Positions 1 to 5,537 of a stretch of 7,887 bases of DNA are shown here, piece after piece. Location of the stretch: contig DNXU01000626.1 of assembly GCA_003505715.1 (NCBI GenBank), forward strand, positions 5,531 to 13,417, read 5' to 3'. The translations under genes and the position numbers were made by a program. Position 1 is the first letter of the stretch. Each line of letters opens with the position of its first letter. The notes under the pieces were generated by a model. It searched no databases, was not told the DNA's origin, and saw only the letters and a program-made list of their open reading frames with translations. This stretch comes from Cyanobacteria bacterium UBA8803 (GTDB lineage Bacteria > Cyanobacteriota > Cyanobacteriia > Cyanobacteriales > Coleofasciculaceae).

Positions 1-3
1 TAG

Positions 4-58
4 GGGCGACCCGCTGTTTGGGATTAGATGAACGCGAACAGAATTTATTGGGTCGCCC
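4..58. repeat. Nested inverted repeat, possible palindromic element or terminator
   Basis: The arms GGGCGACCC (4-12) and GGGTCGCCC (50-58) are perfect 9-base reverse complements. Inside them, CTGTTTG (14-20) pairs with CGAACAG (35-41) through six Watson-Crick pairs and one G-U pair. The stems stack, separated by a single G on one side and an AT-rich bulge (42-49) on the other. The element sits 20 bases beyond the stop of the leftward sulfotransferase gene, so its transcript could fold and help end or stabilise that mRNA. No clear U-run follows. GC-rich palindromes with a GGGGCGACCC-like arm recall dispersed repeats of cyanobacterial genomes, but that is recollection and was not searched. Confidence 0.6.
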
Positions 59-77
59 TGGATGGAGTTCAGCTACT

Positions 78-1076
78 TTAGAGTGGATAATTATAACTGC
101 TTAAGTTTAAGCCATATTCCTGCTGTAATTTATTATTCGATGCTGCCAAGCGATCGCTTACTTTTTCTTGCATCGCCATACTAATTTGATAGTCTTTCTT
201 TTGCCCCTCTTTCAAGTAATTCAACAGGTTATTTCTCACAGATTTGGGCAGTAACTTCAGTGAATTAAGGTTGGGAAATAGCCTTCTTCTTACTAACATT
301 CTATAGATATTATACCTATGGGATACTGAGGCATTTTCATGTTTATTTAACAGAACTGATTTAGTTGTTTCGGGATTAATCCCTAAAAAGTCTGATAATT
401 GCTCGGCAAAATAATCTGGTTTATAAACTAGTTCTTCAAAAAGGAATACACCTACATTCTTTTTGCCAAAAAGCTCTGAATAAAGGCTTAATATTTGATA
501 ATAGTCCAACGAGCTAAAATATTTTGTCAGATTATCGTCAAGAGCAATTTGAATCCAGTTATCTATAGAGACTGGTTGTCCTACTTTAACACAACGCGGA
601 TCGAAGGGGTGATCTCGGTATTGAGATATAATCATATTCAATTGATTTCTTAAAACTATGATAATTCTAGCCTCAGGAAATATCTCTTTTAGCCGCTCTG
701 CTTTGGATTTGATGTCATTATAAGAAAATAATACTGAGGTAAATCTCTCTGAACTAAATAAATTTATTTGCTCTGCTTTCAGGTACGGTTTAATTGACTC
801 TTGGTATAGTTCTAGGTTGCCGCTAGAGCGATATTCTAATCCATCTAACGCAACAAGATTGTAATAAAATTTCTTTAATTTTTCATCCCTTAAATATATA
901 CAATCCCAATTAATTTCACTACTATCCTTACCAAGGTTTCCCGTAGGATACGTTCCCAAATTATTAATTTCAGAATGTTTATCAAACAGATGCTTTTGCA
1001 GAGTAGTACTAGCTGCTTTAGCACATCCTACATGGATGAAAATCTTAAACTTTTGTGGCAACACCTGACTGTTCAT
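78..1076 (-). CDS. Sulfotransferase family protein (PAPS-dependent, putative)
   Basis: Predicted 332-residue cytosolic enzyme that would transfer sulfate from PAPS to a hydroxyl or amine, most likely on a sugar given its neighbours. Residues 11-27 (KIFIHVGCAKAASTTLQ) match the 5'-phosphosulfate loop after the first beta strand, with AAS in place of the more usual Gly-Thr pattern. Residues 137-153 (RIIIVLRNQLNMIISQY) match the 3'-phosphate motif, with Arg143 and Ser151 the likely binding residues. The stretch SSERFTS (108-114) and the later VFLFEELVYKPDYFAEQL (210-227) are also typical of bacterial sulfotransferases. No signal peptide or membrane segment is seen. The frame stays open back to an ATG at 1340, but the extra 88 residues look non-coding, are rich in Pro, Ser and Arg, and overlap the divergent neighbour's frame. 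The ATG at 1076 lies ten codons before the first strand. No strong Shine-Dalgarno sequence precedes it. The acceptor is unknown. Confidence 0.85.
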   Translation of the reverse strand: MNSQVLPQKFKIFIHVGCAKAASTTLQKHLFDKHSEINNLGTYPTGNLGKDSSEINWDCIYLRDEKLKKFYYNLVALDGLEYRSSGNLELYQESIKPYLKAEQINLFSSERFTSVLFSYNDIKSKAERLKEIFPEARIIIVLRNQLNMIISQYRDHPFDPRCVKVGQPVSIDNWIQIALDDNLTKYFSSLDYYQILSLYSELFGKKNVGVFLFEELVYKPDYFAEQLSDFLGINPETTKSVLLNKHENASVSHRYNIYRMLVRRRLFPNLNSLKLLPKSVRNNLLNYLKEGQKKDYQISMAMQEKVSDRLAASNNKLQQEYGLNLSSYNYPL

Positions 1077-1099
1077 ACTTGAGGATTGACTCTTCAGCA

Positions 1100-1131
1100 C
1101 TCTACTACCACATCCTCTAGGGTAGTGAGAG
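1100..1131 (-). promoter_or_regulatory. Possible 5' leader stem-loop of the sulfotransferase mRNA
   Basis: ACTACC (1104-1109) pairs with GGTAGT (1121-1126). After a one-base bulge at 1127, CTCT (1100-1103) pairs with AGAG (1128-1131). This makes a ten-pair stem around an 11-base loop, ending 23 bases before the chosen start codon at 1076. It could affect translation of the sulfotransferase, but stems of this size also arise by chance and no known riboswitch class is recognised. Confidence 0.25.
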
Positions 1132-1170
1132 CGTTGCCCCCTTACCCTATCAGTAACGGCTAAACCCATG

Positions 1171-1176
1171 ATAATA
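1171..1176 (-). promoter_or_regulatory. Possible -10 element for the sulfotransferase gene
   Basis: On the minus strand this reads TATTAT, five of six matches to the TATAAT consensus. No convincing -35 box lies at the usual distance. If used, transcription would start near 1164 and give a leader of about 88 bases containing the stem-loop at 1100-1131. This is inference from a short match only. Confidence 0.18.
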
Positions 1177-1301
1177 TCTTTACCAAGGCTGCGAATAGTT
1201 TTTGGCTGAAAAAGGCTCCTGAACGTTGGCAATACCTCAATAGCATGATGATAGACAGGCAGGGGTGGTAGCGTAGGTGTATGAGGCGGCACGCGAGCAG
1301 T

Positions 1302-1314
1302 CACAACAGTTGTG
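1302..1314. promoter_or_regulatory. Perfect dyad, possible operator
   Basis: CACAAC-A-GTTGTG is a perfect 6+6 inverted repeat with a one-base centre, the size expected for a dimeric regulator's half-sites. It lies between the divergent genes and 17 bases before a possible -35 box at 1332, where a regulator could act on either promoter. The binding protein, if any, is unknown, and a dyad this short can occur by chance. Confidence 0.3.
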
Positions 1315-1331
1315 GAATTAACCAGGCAACA

Positions 1332-1360
1332 TTGGCTCATGCACGATCAGGATGGATTAT
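1332..1360 (+). promoter_or_regulatory. Possible sigma-70 type promoter for the ABC exporter gene
   Basis: TTGGCT (1332-1337) and GATTAT (1355-1360) each match four of six consensus positions and are 17 bases apart. Transcription would start near 1367 and give a leader of about 55 bases before the ATG at 1422. The boxes are weak. The placement fits the chosen start and argues against the longer frame that begins at 1281. Confidence 0.22.
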
Positions 1361-1421
1361 AGAGGGAAAAAGCAGTCACAGTCATCTACATCGCATCATC
1401 ACATATCGCTTAAACAGGAAC

Positions 1422-3221
1422 ATGAGTAGCTATCTATCTAAATTTTTGTACGTTCTTCCCACCAATAAAAGCCGGCTGCTGCCGCTACTGCTGGTATTTT
1501 TATTCGCACCCGTGCTGGATACTCTAGGTATAGGTCTCATCGGAGCTTTCACTGGCTTAGCGACTAACCCCGAGTCAATTTATCATATGGCTTTCTTATC
1601 AGACATTTATCATAAATCAGGACTAAAATCTATTAAGTTATTTATCACTTTATTGGGTTTAGTCATTATGGTTGTTTTTTATATAAAATCTGCTCTGTTC
1701 TTGCAAATTCAAAGGTATATTTACAGATTTAGCTATGGTCAACAGCGAAAATTACGTTTAAAGCTGATGAAGACTTATCTCTCAGCTCCCTATACCTTTC
1801 ACATTCAAGCTAATACAGCTGACTTAATTCATAACGTTTTTAATGAAACTAACATATTTTGCAATAAAATAATGCTACCAAGCCTACAAGGCTTATCAGA
1901 ATTTGCCGTTATTATTTTCTTGGTATTGCTCCTGGCCAAGACAGACTTAGTCGCGACAGCAACTGTATCGAGTTTGCTGCTAATGGCTTTTTTAATTTAC
2001 AACCAATTTAGAGGGAGACTGGCTCACTTAGGGAAAGAAGCATCTAAGGCACAAGCTGAAGCTCTACGCATTCTCAACCATGCCCTCGGAGGATTTAAAG
2101 AGATGCGGGTCATCGGGTGTGAAGGATACTTTGAAAATCAGATGGATGAACAAGCTAAGAGATACACCAAGGCTGGCAGCACCTATCAAGTTTTTCAAAT
2201 TATTCCGCGCCTTCTGATCGAGGTTATTTTAATTACATTCCTGATTGGCTTCACTTCTATCTTTATTATCATTCATACAAATACCCAAAATTTTACCTCA
2301 GTTCTCAGCATTTTTGCCGTAGCGTCCATTCGCTTAATTCCATCCGTTAGTAAATTTATGTCCGCACTAGGGGATCTGCGCAACTCTAGCTACGCTTTGG
2401 ACAAACTGTATTTAGATGTCAAGGAAATAGAAAATCTGAAATCCACTCAGAGAAAAGAGCCTTTGCCTCACTCAAGTACGGAGCCCCCCTTCAGCTCTCA
2501 AATAACTAACTCTCAAGCCATGCCTTTTGTGAATCAAGTAGTGCTGGATAAATTAACTTACCGTTATCCCAATGCTCCAGAACCAGCTCTTAAAGAGGTA
2601 TCTTTGACTTTACCGCGAGGCCATTCTATTGCTTTCATCGGTAAATCTGGGGCAGGTAAGACCACCTTAGTTGATGTTATTTTAGGTCTTTTAACGCCAG
2701 AAAGTGGAGATATTACAGTAGATGGTCTCTCTGTATACACCAATCTGCGTTCCTGGCAAAATCTGGTGGGGTATATTCCTCAGTCTATTTTTCTCATTGA
2801 TGATACCCTCGAACGCAATATTGCTTATGGGGTTCCCGATCCCTTGATTGATTTAAACCGATTAAATAATGCTATTAATGCAGCTCAGCTGGAAGATTTA
2901 GTTGAGCAATTGCCTAATGGGATTAAAACTACGGTTGGCGAACGAGGCGTGCGCTTGTCTGGAGGCCAGCGGCAGCGAGTAGGAATTGCCCGTGCGCTCT
3001 ATCATCAGAGGGAAATTCTGGTCATGGATGAGGCTACTGCTGCGCTCGATGCTGAAACAGAAACTTTAGTAACTGAGGCAATTAAGTCTTTGAGCGGAAC
3101 AAAAACAATAATTATCATTGCTCACCGTCTTTCAACTGTTAAGCATTGCGATTGTATTTACTTAATCGATCGAGGCAGTATAGCGAAGTCAGGTAGTTAT
3201 CAAGAAGTGGTTGGAGACTAA
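1422..3221 (+). CDS. ABC exporter half-transporter (fused membrane and ATPase domains)
   Basis: This 599-residue inner-membrane protein of the MsbA/PglK exporter type likely works as a homodimer that uses ATP to flip a lipid-linked glycan or lipid. Six hydrophobic segments lie near residues 19-43, 71-95, 158-173, 176-194, 261-285 and 292-312. The ATPase domain follows with Walker A GKSGAGKTT (407-415, Lys413), Q-loop Gln454 in YIPQS, signature LSGGQ (512-516), Walker B ILVMDE (532-537, catalytic Glu537), a D-loop with ALD (541-543) and switch His568 in IIAHRLST. All key ATPase residues are present. The linker at about 341-369 is rich in Ser and Pro and somewhat long. The frame is open from 1281, but the first 47 residues look non-coding. 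The ATG at 1422 has AGGAA almost directly before it and gives the usual short N-terminus before helix 1. Neighbouring glycosyltransferases point to a glycan substrate; the exact one is inferred. Confidence 0.92.
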   Translation: MSSYLSKFLYVLPTNKSRLLPLLLVFLFAPVLDTLGIGLIGAFTGLATNPESIYHMAFLSDIYHKSGLKSIKLFITLLGLVIMVVFYIKSALFLQIQRYIYRFSYGQQRKLRLKLMKTYLSAPYTFHIQANTADLIHNVFNETNIFCNKIMLPSLQGLSEFAVIIFLVLLLAKTDLVATATVSSLLLMAFLIYNQFRGRLAHLGKEASKAQAEALRILNHALGGFKEMRVIGCEGYFENQMDEQAKRYTKAGSTYQVFQIIPRLLIEVILITFLIGFTSIFIIIHTNTQNFTSVLSIFAVASIRLIPSVSKFMSALGDLRNSSYALDKLYLDVKEIENLKSTQRKEPLPHSSTEPPFSSQITNSQAMPFVNQVVLDKLTYRYPNAPEPALKEVSLTLPRGHSIAFIGKSGAGKTTLVDVILGLLTPESGDITVDGLSVYTNLRSWQNLVGYIPQSIFLIDDTLERNIAYGVPDPLIDLNRLNNAINAAQLEDLVEQLPNGIKTTVGERGVRLSGGQRQRVGIARALYHQREILVMDEATAALDAETETLVTEAIKSLSGTKTIIIIAHRLSTVKHCDCIYLIDRGSIAKSGSYQEVVGD

Positions 3222-3256
3222 GCTCGTTATATAGCATTTCCCAATCATTTATGAGA

Positions 3257-3272
3257 CCAATTGGCAGTTTTT
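3257..3272 (+). terminator. Weak terminator-like site after the ABC exporter gene
   Basis: The palindrome CCAATTGG (3257-3264) is followed within a few bases by a T-run (3268-3273) downstream of the stop at 3221. The stem is too short to form a strong hairpin, so at best this would cause partial termination. Read-through into the next gene remains likely. Confidence 0.15.
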
Positions 3273-3300
3273 TATCGTCCGAAAAAATTTTGAAGTCCTT

Positions 3301-3323
3301 CCCCCCCTATTCCCTGTTCCCTT
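3301..3323 (+). repeat. Degenerate heptamer-type repeat (CCCTATTCCCTGTTCCC)
   Basis: A run of seven C is followed by units reading ATTCCCT and GTTCCCT (3309-3322), the complement of the GGGGAAT/AGGGAAT heptamers at the window's right end. The 11 bases ATTCCCTGTTC (3309-3319) occur as an exact inverted copy at 7863-7873. Short heptamer repeats of this kind are widespread between genes in filamentous cyanobacteria. The copy lies in the 144-base gap between the ABC exporter and the first glycosyltransferase; no function is evident. Confidence 0.55.
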
Positions 3324-3365
3324 TGGCGAGCAACCCTAGCTTCACATCTCAAATAAAAAGGCTAT

Positions 3366-4577
3366 ATGTCAAACAGTTGTTCATCTGCGCTGCGTTTGGT
3401 ACTGTTTCGTCCTGGTGTTATTGGTAATGACACGGCATTTGAAGCCCAAGCTGCCATTTATAAATACCTTCAGCAGCATTATGGCTATGCTTTCACGATC
3501 GTTAAGTCAGAAGAAGATAAGTATCAGGATGAAGCGTTGCCAATTATTTCTATCCCCAAAAAAGCTTGGAAAGCAAGTTTACACCAGCTGGGAATTCCTA
3601 AATTAGGATCGGCTAACCAATACCTTGACCCCATTTTTACCCAAGCTGATGGGATTATAACGATCGATCCAACTGCCTATTGGCAAGGTTTGCTGGCGAT
3701 CGCCTATGCCCATCAGACAAAAAAGCCAGTCTGGTTTGATGCCTCGCGAACGGTCATGGGTGCTTCTCAAACCTTAACCTGGAAGTGGCAACGGCGCTTT
3801 TGGATGAGAAAAGCGTTTTATCAAACAACGGGTATCATCGTGACGGTTCCCAAGTGCATTGAACGCTTTCAAGAAATAGGTCTGTATGATCAAGTCATTG
3901 CTCCTAAGTTTACGATTATGGGGCATCCTGTTGATACTAAGCAGTTTGTACCCCACCCCAAACAGTCTGAGCAAGATGGCATTGTGCGGGTATTAGTTAT
4001 ATCCCGCATGGTTCCCGAAAAGGGGCTGTTGTACATTCTAGAAGCAATGGCTCCCTTGTTGCGATCGCGCCCCAATCTCCAATTACAATTCCTTGGTCGC
4101 GGTCCGATGCGGTCTTTTTTAGAAGCTGAAGTGGCAGAGCGAGAATTGAGGGAAAACGTGATTTTCCTCAATCCCGTTCCCCATCAGGAAATTCCTAGCC
4201 TTTTAGGAGTGGCAGACTTATTTGTAAACCATGCAGTCAGTACCGGACATTGGGAAGAATATTTTGGTGCAGTTAACCTTGAAGCTATGGCCTGCGGTCT
4301 CCCCTGCGTGCTAACTACTTCTGGCGGTATTTCCTACGCGATTCGAGAGAAAGACGTAGCTGTCTTTGTCGAAGAACGTAATATCATCCAGTTGCGCGAA
4401 GCAATTACTCGTCTTCTGGATTCTGAGCAGGAGCGCTGCTTAATGGGGACAAGAGCGCGTAGCTATGTGGAATGCTACTATGCCTTGCCTGTCATTGCTG
4501 AAAAATATCATCGGATGATACAACGGGGTTTTGGTGACAATAGGCTTGAAGATAGTGGCACTAATTTAAGGTATTGA
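3366..4577 (+). CDS. Glycosyltransferase, GT4 family (GT-B fold)
   Basis: This 403-residue enzyme should transfer a sugar from a nucleotide-sugar donor to a growing glycan at the cytoplasmic face of the membrane. The C-terminal GT1/GT4 domain begins near residue 207: RVLVISRMVPEKG (208-220) carries the conserved Arg214 and Lys219 that usually hug the donor phosphates, and GRGPM (244-248) follows. The EX7E motif is intact as Glu298 and Glu306 within EEYFGAVNLEAMACG. The N-terminal acceptor domain (about 8-200) is less conserved and includes WFDASRTV (123-130). No membrane segment is obvious. The ATG at 3366 is preceded by AAAAAGG four bases upstream. The same strand and locus as the ABC exporter suggest a shared glycan pathway. 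Donor sugar and linkage cannot be deduced. The final residues are poorly conserved in type. Confidence 0.88.
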   Translation: MSNSCSSALRLVLFRPGVIGNDTAFEAQAAIYKYLQQHYGYAFTIVKSEEDKYQDEALPIISIPKKAWKASLHQLGIPKLGSANQYLDPIFTQADGIITIDPTAYWQGLLAIAYAHQTKKPVWFDASRTVMGASQTLTWKWQRRFWMRKAFYQTTGIIVTVPKCIERFQEIGLYDQVIAPKFTIMGHPVDTKQFVPHPKQSEQDGIVRVLVISRMVPEKGLLYILEAMAPLLRSRPNLQLQFLGRGPMRSFLEAEVAERELRENVIFLNPVPHQEIPSLLGVADLFVNHAVSTGHWEEYFGAVNLEAMACGLPCVLTTSGGISYAIREKDVAVFVEERNIIQLREAITRLLDSEQERCLMGTRARSYVECYYALPVIAEKYHRMIQRGFGDNRLEDSGTNLRY

Positions 4578-4627
4578 GGGCATAATTTTAAAAATAGTTT
4601 CGGTTTTAAAAGTCTTGTTAAGGAATA

Positions 4628-4657
4628 ATGGAAAAAATAAATATCGTTATAAACTAA
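4628..4657 (+). other. Possible nine-codon leader ORF
   Basis: An ATG at 4628 preceded by AAGGA (4620-4624) opens a frame that encodes MEKINIVIN and stops at 4657. It ends 31 bases before the methyltransferase start and is in a different frame. The ribosome site is better than that of the methyltransferase itself. It could be a leader peptide, the stump of a lost gene start, or chance; nothing shows that it is translated. Confidence 0.15.
4648..4653 (+). promoter_or_regulatory. Possible -10 element for the methyltransferase operon
   Basis: TATAAA matches five of six TATAAT positions and lies 35 bases before the start at 4689, placing transcription near 4660. No matching -35 box is seen at 17 bases. 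The surrounding 111-base gap is strongly AT-rich and holds two TTTTAAAA palindromes (4586-4593 and 4604-4611), so a TATA-like match is easy to find by chance. Confidence 0.2.
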
Positions 4658-4688
4658 ATTATCTAGTGACTCGTCTCAATTTTAAATA

Positions 4689-5537
4689 ATGGCAAAGCTT
4701 TTAAATGTTGGTTGTGGGGCAGCTTTCCACCCATCTTGGACTAACATAGATTTAGTGTCGTCATCACCAAATGTCCAAAGTTATGATATTCGTAAAGGGT
4801 TGCCTTACCCTGATAGTTACTTTGATGCTTGCTATCACTCCCATGTCCTTGAACACCAGACTCAAAGCGAGGCTGAGAAATTTTTAGCGGAGTGCTGGCG
4901 AGTATTGAAACCTCAAGGAATACTCAGAGTAGTAGTGCCCGATCTCGAAGGATTAGTTAGGCATTACTTGCAGGCTTTGGAGAACGTTGAAGCTGGCATA
5001 AAAAAAGAAGAGCCTAACTATGATTGGATGATGTTAGAGCTTTACGATCAGACTGTTAGGACTTGTTCTGGCGGTGAAATGAGGAATTATTTAAAGAGCC
5101 AGGATATTAAGAATAAAGAATTTATTCTTTCCCGTATTGGTTGGCAGGCAGAATTATATTGGAAAAAAGACAATCAAGAAAATACCCAAAGCCTCAAAAC
5201 CATTATCCAAAAGCTCTCCTCTAAAAAAATAGCACGATTGTCTAATAAAATGAGAATGCTAATGATTAAAAAAATAGTCACCTTGATGGCTGGCCAGGAA
5301 GGTGGACAAGCTTTTGCAGAAGGTTATTTTCGTCAATGTTCAGGGGAGATTCATCGCTGGATGTACGATCGCTTCTCTTTGAAGAGGCTTTTGGAAAAGA
5401 CTGGATTCGCAGAAGTGCAAGTTTGTAGTGCTGATAAGAGCCAGATTCCAGAATTTAATAGTTATGAATTAGATATCATAGAAGGAAAAGTCCGCAAGCC
5501 AGATTCCCTTTTTATGGAAGGAATCAAGGTGAAATGA
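4689..5537 (+). CDS. Class I SAM-dependent methyltransferase (Methyltransf_11 type)
   Basis: This 282-residue cytosolic enzyme would transfer a methyl group from S-adenosylmethionine, probably to a sugar or glycan intermediate given its neighbours. Motif I is LNVGCG (5-10) at the very N-terminus, Asp21 in TNIDLV ends the second strand, and YDIRKGLPYPDSYFDACYHS (32-51) followed by HVLEH (52-56) gives the usual acidic loop and post-motif. RVLKPQGILRVVVPDLE (71-87) is the hallmark strand-4/5 region. Residues about 100-215 form a largely charged, helix-prone insert, and HRWMYDRFSLKRLLEKTGF (222-240) returns to the fold. No membrane segment is seen. The ATG at 4689 is the first in frame after a stop at 4683-4685 and has no Shine-Dalgarno sequence. 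Its TGA overlaps the ATG of the next gene. The acceptor is unknown; O-methylation of a sugar is an inference from context. Confidence 0.87.
   Translation: MAKLLNVGCGAAFHPSWTNIDLVSSSPNVQSYDIRKGLPYPDSYFDACYHSHVLEHQTQSEAEKFLAECWRVLKPQGILRVVVPDLEGLVRHYLQALENVEAGIKKEEPNYDWMMLELYDQTVRTCSGGEMRNYLKSQDIKNKEFILSRIGWQAELYWKKDNQENTQSLKTIIQKLSSKKIARLSNKMRMLMIKKIVTLMAGQEGGQAFAEGYFRQCSGEIHRWMYDRFSLKRLLEKTGFAEVQVCSADKSQIPEFNSYELDIIEGKVRKPDSLFMEGIKVK
5526..5532 (+). promoter_or_regulatory. Ribosome binding site inside the methyltransferase gene
   Basis: AAGGTGA lies just before the overlapping ATGA at 5534-5537 and matches the anti-Shine-Dalgarno complement well. It is the best ribosome site of the locus and fixes the start of the second glycosyltransferase, supporting translational coupling to the methyltransferase. 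Confidence 0.55.

Larger units (their letters stand above)
1077..1421. other. Divergent intergenic region
   Basis: This stretch of 345 bases separates the starts of the leftward sulfotransferase and the rightward ABC exporter genes. Open frames cross it on both strands, but their translations lack recognisable domains and they are read here as chance extensions. It holds a stem-loop candidate near 1100-1131, a perfect dyad at 1302-1314, a 10-base direct repeat AGCAGTCACA (1296-1305 and 1371-1380), and weak promoter candidates facing each way. The minus-strand translation around 1212-1250 faintly recalls the start of an IS transposase, so a degraded insertion is possible but not supported. Confidence 0.55.

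Noticed and set aside
1..77. CRISPR-like repeat or tRNA at the left edge
   Set aside because: There is only one inverted pair with no repeated units, and the fold lacks a cloverleaf and anticodon arm.
1077..1340. N-terminal extension of the sulfotransferase back to an ATG at 1340
   Set aside because: The extra 88 residues have no domain, overlap the divergent frame, and the enzyme's first strand begins only ten residues after the ATG at 1076.
1281..1421. N-terminal extension of the ABC exporter back to an ATG at 1281
   Set aside because: The 47 extra residues look random and exporters of this type start shortly before the first helix. The ATG at 1422 has AGGAA just upstream.
3415..3606. Short plus-strand frame of 63 codons
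   Set aside because: It lies wholly within the first glycosyltransferase gene in another frame and has no recognisable features.
3774..3974. Minus-strand frame of 66 codons
   Set aside because: It is antisense to the conserved glycosyltransferase and shows no domain; a shadow frame.
3890..4171. Minus-strand frame of 93 codons
   Set aside because: It is antisense to the donor-domain region of the glycosyltransferase. Its Arg-rich, Ser-rich composition fits a chance frame opposite a conserved gene.
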